This document shows, piece after piece, positions 39,567-48,297 of a stretch of 63,539 nucleotides of DNA. How positions within the stretch are numbered: position 1 is the first letter of the stretch; each line of letters begins with the position of its first letter. A program made the translations under genes and the position numbers. The notes below the pieces were generated by a model. That model was given only the letters and a program-made list of their open reading frames with translations. It ran no database searches and was not told the origin of the DNA. The DNA is taken from NCBI RefSeq assembly GCF_020181035.1, contig NZ_JAIQYY010000001.1, forward strand, positions 316,677 through 380,215, read 5' to 3'. This stretch comes from Streptomyces sp. CoH27 (lineage in GTDB: Bacteria > Actinomycetota > Actinomycetes > Streptomycetales > Streptomycetaceae).

Positions 39567-39977
39567 TCAGTGGCCGGCGCCGTGGCGGCCGTCGGGCCCC
39601 TCGGGTCCGGACAGCAGGTGCTGGAGCAACTGCTCGTCCTGTTCGGACAGTTCGGAGACGAAGCGGGTCAGCACCGCCTCACGGTCGGAACCGCCCTCCA
39701 GCAGCGACTTCATGCGGTGCGCGGTGTGCGAGGCCTCGTCGCGGGCCGGTTCGTAGGCGTAGCCGCGGCCCTCGCGGTGCCGGACGAGCATGCTCTTGTC
39801 GTACAGCCGGGACAGGATCGTCAGGACCGTGGTGTAGGCCAGGTCGCCCGGCAGCCGCTGAAGGACCTGTCGTGCCGTCAGCGGTCCGTCGGCGGACCAG
39901 AGGGCGGCGAGCACGTTGCTCTCCAGTTCGCCGCGCGCCCGCCTGCCGGGTGTGCCTCCGTCCCTGAAGCCGTTCAC
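39567..39977 (-). CDS. BlaI/MecI/CopY family repressor
   Basis: A 136-residue repressor. The winged helix ESNVLAALWSADGPLTARQVLQRL, then AYTTVLTILSRLYDKSMLVR and REGRGYAYEP, gives the family; the C-terminus is helical for dimerising and for peptidase cleavage. It is the first gene of the pair with M56 and diverges from the glycosyltransferase gene. Two CTAC...GTAG dyads lie in the 141-base gap between them, one near each promoter, fitting autoregulation. Confidence 0.92.
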   Translation of the reverse strand: MNGFRDGGTPGRRARGELESNVLAALWSADGPLTARQVLQRLPGDLAYTTVLTILSRLYDKSMLVRHREGRGYAYEPARDEASHTAHRMKSLLEGGSDREAVLTRFVSELSEQDEQLLQHLLSGPEGPDGRHGAGH

Positions 39978-40025
39978 CGTTCACCCTTCCGTCGCCTTGC
40001 CGTGGGCAAGACTACCCGGCAGTCT

Positions 40026-40040
40026 CCTACTAGTTGTAGG
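40026..40040. promoter_or_regulatory. BlaI-type dyad 1
   Basis: CCTACTAGTTGTAGG, CTAC and GTAG arms around TAGTT, 49 bases upstream of the blaI-type start. BlaI family proteins bind TACA...TGTA-type dyads. Confidence 0.65.
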
Positions 40041-40070
40041 AGGTATGCTCCGGGCTTCGAACCGCGAACT

Positions 40071-40085
40071 ACTACAACTTGTAGT
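40071..40085. promoter_or_regulatory. BlaI-type dyad 2
   Basis: ACTACAACTTGTAGT, a perfect dyad with a central C. It lies 34 bases before the glycosyltransferase ATG and 45 bp (centre to centre) from dyad 1. Confidence 0.7.
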
Positions 40086-40118
40086 TGCGCACCCTTCCAC
40101 CTGCGCAGAGGAAAGCCC

Positions 40119-41501
40119 ATGGCCATTCCCGGACGTACGCACCCGAGGTCCGCGCCCGCGGGTCTCCCGCCGGCGCCCCACGCCGTGGCACCGGCCGCGC
40201 GCCGGGTCGCGATCGTCTCGGCGAGCGTCGGCGCCGGCCACGACGGTGCCGCGGCCGAACTGGAGCGCCGGCTCGTCGCGGACGGCTTCGCCGTCGACCG
40301 GTACGACCTGCTGGATCTGCTGCCCGCCGGTTTCGGCCGGGCCGTCCGGGACGGCTACCACCGCATGCTCGTCGCGGCGCCCTGGGCCTACCAGCGGATC
40401 TACGCCGGCACCGAACGCGCCGGCGGCAGCGGCCCCCTGGCACGGGCGCTGCTGCGCGCCGCCGAGGACCGGGTGCTGCGAGCGCTGCGGCCGGACGTCG
40501 GCGCGGTCGTCTCCACCTATCCGGGAGCCAGCCGCGTGCTGGGCGAACTGCGCCGCGCCGGACGCCTGGCCGTCCCCGTCGTCACCTACCTGACCGACTT
40601 CTCGGTGCATCCGCTGTGGGTGGCGGACGGTGTGGACGTCCATCTCGCCGCCCACGCGGTGCCCGCCGCGCAGGCCAGGGCGGCCGGGGCCCGGGACGTC
40701 CGGGTGTGCGGGCCGGTCACCGACCCCCGCTTCCGTCCCGGCGGCCCGGACGACCGCGCCCGAGCGCGGGAGCGGTTCGGGCTGCCGGCGCACGCCTCGC
40801 TCGCACTGCTGGTCGCCGGGTCCTGGGGAGTCGGCCCGGTCCGGCAGGTCGCGCGGGAGCTGCGGGACTGCGGGGCCGCCGTCCCGGTCGTCGTCTGCGG
40901 CCGTAACCAGGCCCTGGCCCGGCAGCTGCGGGCGGACGGGATCGAGTACGTCTACGGCTGGGTCGACGACATGCCCGGCCTGATGCAGGCGGCGGACGTC
41001 CTCGTACAGAACGCGGGCGGTCTCACCTCGCTGGAGGCCTTCGCCACGGGGCTGCCCGTGGCGAGCTACCGCTGCATACCGGGCCACGGGCCGGCCAACG
41101 CCGCCGCCCTGGACGAGGCGGGCACGGCCGTCTGGATCCGGGACCCGGCCGACCTCAAGAGCGCGCTGTCCGCGCTGGTCGACGGCCCGTTGGGGCTGCG
41201 CCAGCGTGCGGCCGGGCTCGGCCTGTTCGCACACTCCCCGGGCGACGGCCCCGCGGCCGAGATAGCCCGCCTCCACCGGCCGGGCCCGCCGCCCCCGCCG
41301 CCGGGACCAGGCCCGCGGCGCCGCCCCCGCGCCCGGCGGCTCGCGCTCACCACCGCCGCGGCCTGCGCGGTGTGGGGATGCGCCGTCGGCACCGGGGTCG
41401 CGACGACGTACGGCGGTCCCGCGCTGCTGCACACGCTGGGCCACGATCTCGATCTGGCGCGTCTCGCACCCGCCCTCGACGAGGAGGGACACCACTCGTG
41501 A
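40119..41501 (+). CDS. MGDG-synthase/GT28-like glycosyltransferase
   Basis: A 460-residue enzyme. The ATG at 40119 follows AGAGGAAAG. The N-terminal half is the MGDG synthase N-domain (VAIVSASVGAGHDGAAAELE, WAYQRIYAGTE, VVTYLTDFSVHPLWV). The second is a GT-B donor domain (LVAGSWGVGPVRQVARELR, LVQNAGGLTSLEAFATGLPV, PGHGPANAAALDEAG). A C-terminal hydrophobic segment (ALTTAAACAVWGCAVGTGV) may anchor it. It should move a sugar to a lipid, making a glycolipid as in UgtP/YpfP. It leads an operon with a deacetylase and perhaps DedA, under the BlaI-type dyads. Confidence 0.85.
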   Translation: MAIPGRTHPRSAPAGLPPAPHAVAPAARRVAIVSASVGAGHDGAAAELERRLVADGFAVDRYDLLDLLPAGFGRAVRDGYHRMLVAAPWAYQRIYAGTERAGGSGPLARALLRAAEDRVLRALRPDVGAVVSTYPGASRVLGELRRAGRLAVPVVTYLTDFSVHPLWVADGVDVHLAAHAVPAAQARAAGARDVRVCGPVTDPRFRPGGPDDRARARERFGLPAHASLALLVAGSWGVGPVRQVARELRDCGAAVPVVVCGRNQALARQLRADGIEYVYGWVDDMPGLMQAADVLVQNAGGLTSLEAFATGLPVASYRCIPGHGPANAAALDEAGTAVWIRDPADLKSALSALVDGPLGLRQRAAGLGLFAHSPGDGPAAEIARLHRPGPPPPPPGPGPRRRPRARRLALTTAAACAVWGCAVGTGVATTYGGPALLHTLGHDLDLARLAPALDEEGHHS

Positions 41502-42295
41502 CCGCGTCCCGCCCGCTGCGCACGGCCGCGCTGGCCGCCCTGCCGGCCGCCGCCCTCGCCGCGGTCCACTGCGCCCCTGTCGTCTCCACCTTCGGCCCGC
41601 TGCGCAACCGCACCATGCCCCGCCTCTCCGGGCAGGGCCGCGCGGACCATGTCGCCCTCACCTTCGACGACGGACCCGACCCGCTGTCCACACCGTTCTT
41701 CCTGCGACTCCTCGACCGGCGCGGGGTACGCGCCACCTTCTTCCTGCTCGGCGCCGAGGCCCGCCGCTCCCCCGGCGTGGTGCGCGAGATCGCGGCGGCC
41801 GGCCACGAGATCGGCATCCACGGCTGGCTCCACCGGCCCCTGCTGCTGCGCGGCCCGCGCGCGACGTACGACGACTTCGCCCGCGCCCGCGACACGGTCG
41901 CCGACCTCACCGGAACCCGGCCCACGCTCTTCCGCCCGCCGTACGGGGTCATGTCCGCCGCCGCCCATGTGGCGGCCCGGCGCCTCGGGCTCACCCCGGT
42001 GCTGTGGACGTGCTGGGGCGAGGACTGGACGGCGCGGGCCACGCCCGAGTCGGTGCACCGGACGGTCACCGCGGACCTGGAGGGCGGCGGCACGATCCTG
42101 CTGCACGACTCCGACTGCACCTCGGCCCCAGGTGCCTGGCGCTCCGCCCTGGGCGCACTCCCCCGCATCCTCGACACCTGCGAGGAGCGAGGCTACGAGG
42201 TCGGCCGGCTGTGCGACCACGGACGGTCCGGTACCGGTGCCGTTCCGGACGTTCACCCGGCCGGTACCGGTGCCCCGGGCCGCGCCGGCCGTTAG
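41498..42295 (+). CDS. NodB-type polysaccharide deacetylase
   Basis: A 265-residue enzyme starting at the GTG at 41498, which overlaps the glycosyltransferase stop (GTGA). The N-terminus is a hydrophobic signal or anchor (AALAALPAAALAAV). NodB motifs: TFDDGPD with Asp57 and Asp58, HEIGIHGWLHRP, RPPYGVM, WTCWGEDW and LLHDSD. It should remove N- or O-acetyl groups from an envelope glycan or glycolipid outside the cell. Coupling to the glycosyltransferase implies it works on the same product. Confidence 0.9.
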   Translation: MTASRPLRTAALAALPAAALAAVHCAPVVSTFGPLRNRTMPRLSGQGRADHVALTFDDGPDPLSTPFFLRLLDRRGVRATFFLLGAEARRSPGVVREIAAAGHEIGIHGWLHRPLLLRGPRATYDDFARARDTVADLTGTRPTLFRPPYGVMSAAAHVAARRLGLTPVLWTCWGEDWTARATPESVHRTVTADLEGGGTILLHDSDCTSAPGAWRSALGALPRILDTCEERGYEVGRLCDHGRSGTGAVPDVHPAGTGAPGRAGR

Positions 42296-42344
42296 ACACC
42301 GGGAACGCGCCACTCTTTCCGCTCGTCTACAGTTCATAGACCGT

Positions 42345-42358
42345 CTACATGCTTGTAG
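42345..42358. promoter_or_regulatory. BlaI-type dyad 3, before dedA
   Basis: CTACATGCTTGTAG, TACA and TGTA arms around TGCT, 26 bases before the DedA ATG. A looser inverted repeat (GTCTA...TAGAC) lies at 42325-42341. This could give the DedA gene its own promoter in the same regulon. Confidence 0.6.
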
Positions 42359-42383
42359 TCACCCTCCTGGAGGCTCGGAGCCT

Positions 42384-43052
42384 ATGACCACATCCGTGCA
42401 CCTCGCCACGCAGCTGGCCGTCAACGTCCTCGACGCGCGTTCGCTGCTGGCCGCGTTCGGCGTCCTGGGCGTCGGCGTGGTCATGTTCGCCGAGACGGGG
42501 CTGCTCGTCGGCTTCTTCCTCCCCGGCGACTCGCTGCTGTTCACCGCCGGCCTGCTCTGCACGGGTTCGGCCGACCAGAGCCTGCATCTCTCGCTGGGGC
42601 CGCTGCTGGTCTCGGCGGCCGTGGGGGCGCTCGCCGGCGCCCAGTTCGGATTCCTGCTCGGCCGCAAGGCGGGCGGGGCGCTGCTCGCCCGCAGCCGTTC
42701 GAAGCGGTTGCTCGAAGGAGCCCAGCGAGCCGAGGAGCTGCTGGAGCGGTACGGCCATGCGAAGGCCGTCGTCCTGGCCCGCTTCGTGCCGGTGGTGCGT
42801 ACGGTGCTCAACCCGATGGCGGGCGCGCTGGGCGTGCCGGCGCGGACGTTCACGATCTGGCAGGTGGCCGGCGGTCTGGTGTGGAGCCTCGGCCTCACGC
42901 TCGGCGGATACGCGCTGGGTTCCTCGATCCCGAACGTCGACCGCTATCTGCTGCCACTGGTGGGCCTGATCGTCGTCGTGTCCCTGCTCCCGCTGCTCGC
43001 CGAGATCCTCCGCTCCCGCCGGGCCGCCCGCGCACAGGAGGAGCGCGGCTGA
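42384..43052 (+). CDS. DedA family membrane protein
   Basis: A 222-residue inner membrane protein. GGAGGC and GGAG precede the ATG. Family marks are MFAETGLLVGFFLPGDSLLFTAG, the conserved ARFVPVVRTVLNPMAGALG and five to six helices. DedA proteins flip undecaprenyl phosphate or phospholipid and support envelope stability. Its position after the glycosyltransferase and deacetylase, and the dyad at 42345, suggest a joint role in lipid-linked sugar traffic. Confidence 0.9.
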   Translation: MTTSVHLATQLAVNVLDARSLLAAFGVLGVGVVMFAETGLLVGFFLPGDSLLFTAGLLCTGSADQSLHLSLGPLLVSAAVGALAGAQFGFLLGRKAGGALLARSRSKRLLEGAQRAEELLERYGHAKAVVLARFVPVVRTVLNPMAGALGVPARTFTIWQVAGGLVWSLGLTLGGYALGSSIPNVDRYLLPLVGLIVVVSLLPLLAEILRSRRAARAQEERG

Positions 43053-43169
43053 GGACCGCCGCCCCGGCCCGCCGTTCTCTCCCCGTTCTCACCTGCTTCT
43101 CACGCCCCCGGACTACGCTGGCGATGTTCCGGGGGCCGGCGCCCCGGCCCCCTGCGGAAGGAGCAGGGC

Positions 43170-43895
43170 ATGTCCGGTCTCCCCCGCGCAATCGCCGCCC
43201 TGGCGGCCGTGACGCTGCTGTCCGGGACCGCCGCCGTTCCGGTCACCGCAGGCGAGCGGGCTCCTCAGGCCCCTCCGGTCGACTGCCGGGCCGTCAAGTG
43301 CGTCGCGCTGACCTTCGACGACGGGCCGACGCCGTACACGGCCCCGATCCTCGACACGCTCCAGCACCGGCACGTGCCCGCCACGTTCTTCCTCATCGGA
43401 CCGCACGCGCTGCGCTACCGCGCGGACGTGCTGAGGGAGTACCGGGACGGCGACGCGATCGGAGACCACACCGTCACCCATCCGCGCCTCACCCGGCTCC
43501 CGCTCGCCCGCGTCAAATACGAGATCGGCACCGCGGCACGGCAGATCGCCTCTGTCACCGGGCGGCGGCCGACGCTGTTCCGGCCCCCGTTCGGGGCGTG
43601 GAACGCGCGCGTGCGGGCGGCGGCCGGCGCGGAGGGCATGCCGGTGATCATGTGGAGCGTCACGGCCCTGGACTGGAAGCACCATGATCCGCCCCTCATC
43701 GAGCACCGCGTGCTGCGCCTGGTGCGGCCGGGCGCGATCGTCGTCCTCCACGACCGGTACGCCACCACCCCGCCGGCGATCTCCTCCATCGTCCGCGCGC
43801 TCCAGGCCCGCGGCTACCACCTGGTCACCGTCCCCCAGCTGTTCGCCACGAGCACCGACCTGAGACCGGGCACGGTCTACCACCACGGACCGTGA
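43170..43895 (+). CDS. Secreted NodB polysaccharide deacetylase
   Basis: A 241-residue secreted enzyme: signal peptide SGLPRAIAALAAVTLLSG with cleavage near VTAGE, then VALTFDDGPTPYT, GDHTVTHPRL, LFRPPFGAWN, WSVTALDW and VVLHDRY. All five NodB motifs are kept, so it should be active on chitin-, peptidoglycan- or exopolysaccharide-type glycan. It is distinct from the membrane-linked deacetylase 0.9 kb upstream. GTGA overlap with the next gene suggests one transcript. Confidence 0.9.
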   Translation: MSGLPRAIAALAAVTLLSGTAAVPVTAGERAPQAPPVDCRAVKCVALTFDDGPTPYTAPILDTLQHRHVPATFFLIGPHALRYRADVLREYRDGDAIGDHTVTHPRLTRLPLARVKYEIGTAARQIASVTGRRPTLFRPPFGAWNARVRAAAGAEGMPVIMWSVTALDWKHHDPPLIEHRVLRLVRPGAIVVLHDRYATTPPAISSIVRALQARGYHLVTVPQLFATSTDLRPGTVYHHGP

Positions 43896-45163
43896 CCGAC
43901 GCCCGGCCTCGCTCCGTGCGGGACCCGGTGGGCGGGTTCCGGATTGCGCCCGGGGTTCCGTCCGTTCATGGTCGAAGGGTGAGCACGTCCTCCGCGCTGA
44001 GGCGATCGGACCGTCCCGGCGGGACCGGACGTCCACCGGTCGAGAGTCCACCGGGTGTTCTGCGGGCCCTCGCCCTCTTCGCCGCCGTCCGTCTGGCCGG
44101 GGTCGTCGTGGTGGTGGCGGTCGACGAGGTCGCCGGTCGCCCGTTCGGCAAGAGCCTCGCCCATGCCTGGGACTCGGTCTGGTACCTGCACATCGCCGAG
44201 CACGGGTACGGCACCCAGGTCCGCATCACGTCGACCGGCGCGGTGCAGACCGACTGGGCGTTCTTTCCCCTGTATCCGGGGCTCATCCGGGCCCTGAGCG
44301 GCCTTCTGCATCTGACCGCGGGGCAGGCAGGCGTGCTGATCGCGTGGGCCTGCGCGCTGATCGCCGCGTACGGCGTCTACGCCGTCGGACACCACCTCCA
44401 TGGGCAGGCGGTCGCCACCGCCCTGGTCGCGCTGTGGGCGGCGCTTCCGCACGCGGTCGTCCTGAACCTGGCCTACACCGAGCCGCTGTTCACCGCGTGC
44501 GCGGCCTGGGCCCTGTACGCCGTGTTGAACGGCCGCTGGCCGGCGGCGGGGGCGCTCGCGCTGGTGGCCGGCCTGTCCCGGCCGAGCGGCATCGCGGCTG
44601 CCGCCGCAGTGACCACCGCGGCCGTGTACGAGGCCGTACGACGGCGCGGGCGCGTGCCACCCGGGCTGTGGGCCGGCGCCGTTCTCGGCCCCCTGGGCTG
44701 GATCGCGTACGTGCTGTGGGTGGGCCGGCAGACCGGGGACCTGCTGCACGGCTACTTCCGGGTGCAGAGCGCCTGGAGGTCACAGCTGGACCTCAGCGTC
44801 GGCCCCCTGCGCATCCTGCGGTCGATGCCCCTGGACGGCACCGGAGCCGCCTATCCGGTGGCCGTGTGCGTCGTCCTGGCGGGCATCCTGCTCTTCTGTC
44901 TGCTGTGCCTGGACCGCACCCCGCTGGCGCTGGTGGTCTTCGCGGGCTCTCTGCTCCTGCTGGTGCTCGCCATGTCCGGCCCCTTCTCCTCCAGGCCGCG
45001 TTTCCTCCTCCCGGCGTTCCCCCTGCTCATCCCGGCGGCCCGTGCCCTGGCGACGGCCTGGCGCACCCGCCTGCGCCGGACCCGTGCCCTGTACGCCGGT
45101 CTCACCGCCGTGTCCCTGCTCTACGGCGCCTATCTGGCCGCCCTCGCGCCCAAGCCGCTGTGA
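43892..45163 (+). CDS. PIG-V-like integral membrane mannosyltransferase
   Basis: A 423-residue multi-pass protein with about nine helices, of the GT-C/PIG-V family. The N-terminal luminal loop motif HAWDSVWYLHIAEHGYG has the conserved Asp of lipid-phosphomannose-using enzymes, and FFPLYPGLIRAL follows. The GTG at 43892 overlaps the deacetylase stop, but the first 50 residues are low complexity and a GTG at 43979 is an alternative. It should transfer mannose from polyprenyl-phosphate-mannose to an envelope glycan or protein. Confidence 0.85.
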   Translation: MTDARPRSVRDPVGGFRIAPGVPSVHGRRVSTSSALRRSDRPGGTGRPPVESPPGVLRALALFAAVRLAGVVVVVAVDEVAGRPFGKSLAHAWDSVWYLHIAEHGYGTQVRITSTGAVQTDWAFFPLYPGLIRALSGLLHLTAGQAGVLIAWACALIAAYGVYAVGHHLHGQAVATALVALWAALPHAVVLNLAYTEPLFTACAAWALYAVLNGRWPAAGALALVAGLSRPSGIAAAAAVTTAAVYEAVRRRGRVPPGLWAGAVLGPLGWIAYVLWVGRQTGDLLHGYFRVQSAWRSQLDLSVGPLRILRSMPLDGTGAAYPVAVCVVLAGILLFCLLCLDRTPLALVVFAGSLLLLVLAMSGPFSSRPRFLLPAFPLLIPAARALATAWRTRLRRTRALYAGLTAVSLLYGAYLAALAPKPL

Positions 45164-45178
45164 GACCGGTGTCGTCGG

Positions 45179-46456
45179 CTATGACTCCTCCGGGTCGACC
45201 GGGCCGGCGGTGCTGCGCAGGGTGCTGATCATCTGCCGGACCGCGGGACCGTCCGGCGGGCTCAGGCGCTCCTGGCCGTTGTGAGTGAGGAGGCGTTCGA
45301 GGACCGAGTCCGTGGCGACGTCGTGCAGGTACGGGGGGAGTTGCAGGGAGGCGGTCTGGCGGATGGTCGCGTTGGTCTGGGCCTGCTCGAAGAACCTGGT
45401 CAGCGTCAGCCAGGAGTCGGGCTCGACGGTCAGGGTGTGGTAGAAGCCGCGGTGCAGTGTACGGATGATGAGCAGCACCGCCAGCTGGAGGCTGTACCGC
45501 CGGTCGATCGCGCCGGGCGGCAGCTGTCCGCGTGCGACGGCCAGCGCCATGTTGAAGACGTTGATGTACCGCTTGAGGCGACGCGGATTGCTGCCCAGAC
45601 CGCGCTGGAGCAGCTCCCAGAAGAAGGGGTCGTCCGCCAGCTCCGAGACATAGGGTTTGAAGGCCTCACGCAGGGTGTCGAACCCCACGTCCGGGAGGAA
45701 GAACGGCAGCTGGACGATCTTGTCGAGGTAGGCCATGCCGGAGGCCACCTCGGCCGGTGCCCCCTTGAGGGCCTCGCCGAACTTGTTGGTGGCGATCGCG
45801 GCCAGCACGTCCACGTCCAGGGCGAGGACGAAGATGCACTGTGCCTGTGCCAGGTACAGCTTCAGCGACTCCAGCACCGTCATCGCCGACTCGGGGGTGC
45901 AGCGGTCGAGGTCGTCCACGAAGACCACCAGCCGGCCGTCCGCACCGACGAACTCCCGTACGGCGTCGGCGAAGTCGGCCTCGAAGCGGTTCACCTGCCG
46001 GTACTGCTCCGCGTCCCCCTCGGACAGGCCCTGCAGCAGCTCGTCTACGTCTTCGCGCTTGATGACGCCGCCGGTGCCGAGCGCCGCCGCGGTACCGAGC
46101 CCGGCACGGACCGACAGCCAGGTCGCGGCCTTGGCGAGCCGGACGGCCTTCTCCTTGAGGGTCTCCTCCTGCTCCATCTCGGCGAGGATGGTGTGCAGCA
46201 GGGCCGCCCAGACCTCGACCTTGCGGTCGTACTTCCAGGGGTTGAACCAGATGGTCCGCGTCTTCCCCGCCTCGAACCGCCGCTCCCACAGCCGCAGAAA
46301 GCTCGACTTCCCCGCACCCCAGGAGCCGAACACCCCGACGGTCAGCGGCAACGGAGTGGCCTGCTCCACCGCCGCGTGCAGGACGTCGACGTACGGCCCG
46401 AAGTGGAACGAGTCGCCCTCGGGGCTGGTGACGGGGTTGTCGGTGAGCGGACGCAA
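45179..46456 (-). CDS. KAP-family P-loop NTPase
   Basis: A 425-residue protein starting at a TTG at 46456, supported by GGAGAAG 8 bases upstream. Walker A is GSWGAGKSS (44-52) and Walker B is RLVVFVDDLDRCTPE, where DDLDRC is a KAP hallmark. Further KAP parts are TIWFNPWKYDRKVEVWAALL, SNPRRLKRYINVFNMAL and LPFFLPDVG. It lacks the usual transmembrane insert. KAP NTPases work in membrane-linked signalling and several phage-defence systems. It is downstream of a TerD gene on the same strand, so a stress or conflict role is plausible. Confidence 0.9.
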   Translation of the reverse strand: MRPLTDNPVTSPEGDSFHFGPYVDVLHAAVEQATPLPLTVGVFGSWGAGKSSFLRLWERRFEAGKTRTIWFNPWKYDRKVEVWAALLHTILAEMEQEETLKEKAVRLAKAATWLSVRAGLGTAAALGTGGVIKREDVDELLQGLSEGDAEQYRQVNRFEADFADAVREFVGADGRLVVFVDDLDRCTPESAMTVLESLKLYLAQAQCIFVLALDVDVLAAIATNKFGEALKGAPAEVASGMAYLDKIVQLPFFLPDVGFDTLREAFKPYVSELADDPFFWELLQRGLGSNPRRLKRYINVFNMALAVARGQLPPGAIDRRYSLQLAVLLIIRTLHRGFYHTLTVEPDSWLTLTRFFEQAQTNATIRQTASLQLPPYLHDVATDSVLERLLTHNGQERLSPPDGPAVRQMISTLRSTAGPVDPEES

Positions 46457-46546
46457 CGAGGCTTCTCCAGTCGGTCGATGGCGGGGAAGTCACTTGCCCT
46501 GGGGGCGAGTTCGGTCGTCCAGTGTGTCAGGTCGACGCGTGCCGGG

Positions 46547-47122
46547 TCAGACGTTGACGCCGAAGTCCTGGGCGATGCCCCGAAGTCCGGAGGCGTAGCC
46601 CTGGCCGACCGCACGGAATTTCCACTCGCCGGCGTGCCGGTACAGCTCCCCGAAGACCATCGCGGTCTCGGTCGAGGCGTCCTCGGAGAGGTCGTAGCGG
46701 GCGATCTCCTGGCCGTTCGCCTCGTTCACCACGCGGATGAACGCGTTGCGCACCTGACCGAAGCTCTGGCCGCGCACATCGGCCTCGTGGATGGAGACCG
46801 GGAACACGATCTTGGCGATCTCGGCCGGTACGGCGCTCAGGTTCACCTTGATCGACTCGTCGTCGCCCTCGCCCTCACCGGTGAGGTTGTCGCCGGTGTG
46901 CTCCACCGAGCCGTCGGGGCTCTTGAGGTTGTTGTAGAAGACGAAGTGCTGGTCGGAGACCACCTTCCCCGAGGCGTCGCAGAGCAGGGCGGAGGCGTCC
47001 AGGTCGTAGTCCGCGCCGGTGGTGGTCCGGACGTCCCAGCCCAGTCCGACCACCACGGCGCTCAGTCCCGGCGCCTGCTTGCTCAGCGACACATTGCCAC
47101 CCTTGCCCAGGGAAACTCCCAC
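46547..47122 (-). CDS. TerD family stress protein
   Basis: A 191-residue calcium-binding TerD protein of normal length. [63 protein letters not shown] and [21 protein letters not shown] are all textbook. Ter proteins link to tellurite, phage and envelope stress and, in Streptomyces, to development. It is 90 bases upstream of the KAP NTPase gene and probably transcribed with it. Confidence 0.95.
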   Translation of the reverse strand: MGVSLGKGGNVSLSKQAPGLSAVVVGLGWDVRTTTGADYDLDASALLCDASGKVVSDQHFVFYNNLKSPDGSVEHTGDNLTGEGEGDDESIKVNLSAVPAEIAKIVFPVSIHEADVRGQSFGQVRNAFIRVVNEANGQEIARYDLSEDASTETAMVFGELYRHAGEWKFRAVGQGYASGLRGIAQDFGVNV

Positions 47123-47253
47123 GACACATCCTCCCGACTGCGGTCACTAGTCCGTTCACTGGGTGGAACGTCATCCCAGCCGCCGCGGTTCCATGATGTG
47201 CGCAAACGTTGAACTGTGGGAGGCCGGCGGCCCGGACGCGTCCGCGGATCGCG

Positions 47254-47538
47254 TCAGTGGGCCGCGCGGTTCTCCGTGACCGGTGCGGTGGTCTCCGGCG
47301 CCTCGGAGGCGACCGGGGTGAGGCGGGGTGCCGACGCGGGGGTGTCCGTCGTGTCCTGCGCGCGGGCGGGGGACGGGGTGGGGGCGTCCTCCTTCATCGC
47401 CGCGGCCTCGCTCTTGAGGATGCGCAGGGACTTGCCCAGCCCGCGAGCGGCCTCCGGCAGCTTCTTCGAACCGAACACCAGGATGATCACGATCGCCACG
47501 ATCAGCAGGTGCCAGGGTTCCAGTCCGTTGCGGAGCAT
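47254..47538 (-). CDS. tatA: TatA/E-type twin-arginine translocase subunit
   Basis: A 94-residue protein. The ATG at 47538 has GGAGGGG at suitable spacing; a GTG nine bases earlier is possible. One membrane helix (WHLLIVAIVIILVFGSKKL) is followed by the amphipathic helix PEAARGLGKSLRILKSEAAAM and a Pro/Thr/Ala-rich tail. This is the standard TatA plan, forming the pore for folded proteins. No tatC or tatB is close, so it may be an extra copy or an unlinked tatA. Confidence 0.9.
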   Translation of the reverse strand: MLRNGLEPWHLLIVAIVIILVFGSKKLPEAARGLGKSLRILKSEAAAMKEDAPTPSPARAQDTTDTPASAPRLTPVASEAPETTAPVTENRAAH

Positions 47539-47601
47539 CCCGCCCACCCCTCCCTAGATTGCCTTTTTGCGCAACTGTACAACCGAGCCTGGGCCGTCGC
47601 C

Positions 47602-48297
47602 TCAGTCCGTGCCGACGGCCTTTCCCGCCTTGGTCCAGTTGGCGTGCAGCCGGTCGAGATACGAGCGGGCCTGGCTGCCGGGGGTGGCCCCGCGGGCAAA
47701 AGCGAGCATGTTGCCCGCGCCGGTGTTGTAACCGAGCGCCAGCAGGTCGTCCCGGGTGTAGGCGGCGGACTCGCCGGCCGGCAACTGGGCCGCCAGGTCG
47801 TGCAGGTACCAGGCCTCGGCCTCGATCGCGAGATCGCGGTCGTCCGGCAGTTCGTCCCAGCTGCGGTCGGCGAAGTCCCGGCCCTGCTTGACCTCGTCGA
47901 AGGCGGCCCGATGCATGTTCGCGATACCGAAAGCGGCGTCGGGCTTGTACTTCTGCCAGGCCCGCTCGAAGGCCGGATCGTGCGGCTTGTACGCCTCGTT
48001 GTAGAGGATCGCCATCAGCAACTGGGCGCTGACACCGGCTTGCCGGGCCCGGGTCCGGACCTGGGTGGCGTACCGGGCCGGGTCGTACGACGGGCCGGCC
48101 GCCGCAGCGGGAGAGGGACGGGAGTCACTGACCGACGGGGTCGGCGCGGAAGCCGACGCCCTGGCCGGTGGCGGGGTGTCGTCGCTGTCGTCGTCGCCAC
48201 CGAAGAGGCCGGCGGCACGCAGGACGACGTACAGCGCCAGGGCGAAGACCGCCACAGCGAGCAGGCGGCGACGCCTCGGCCGCACGGAATCCGGCAT
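47602..48297 (-). CDS. Lytic transglycosylase-like (SLT-fold) secreted or anchored protein
   Basis: A 231-residue protein whose ATG at 48297 follows GGAGGAGA. After MPDSVRPRRRR comes one helix (LLAVAVFALALYVVLRAAG), an acidic and Pro/Ser linker, then a lysozyme-like domain: LLMAILYNEAYKP with a candidate catalytic Glu, FGIANMHRAAFDE and LALGYNTGAGNMLAF. It should cut peptidoglycan glycan strands outside the membrane. It runs the same way as tatA, terD and KAP. Confidence 0.8.
   Translation of the reverse strand: MPDSVRPRRRRLLAVAVFALALYVVLRAAGLFGGDDDSDDTPPPARASASAPTPSVSDSRPSPAAAAGPSYDPARYATQVRTRARQAGVSAQLLMAILYNEAYKPHDPAFERAWQKYKPDAAFGIANMHRAAFDEVKQGRDFADRSWDELPDDRDLAIEAEAWYLHDLAAQLPAGESAAYTRDDLLALGYNTGAGNMLAFARGATPGSQARSYLDRLHANWTKAGKAVGTD

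Noticed and set aside
46457..46546. A biosynthetic cluster around the monooxygenase, glycosyltransferase and TetR genes
   Set aside because: No polyketide synthase, NRPS, terpene or RiPP core gene occurs in the window, and the genes belong to separate operons.
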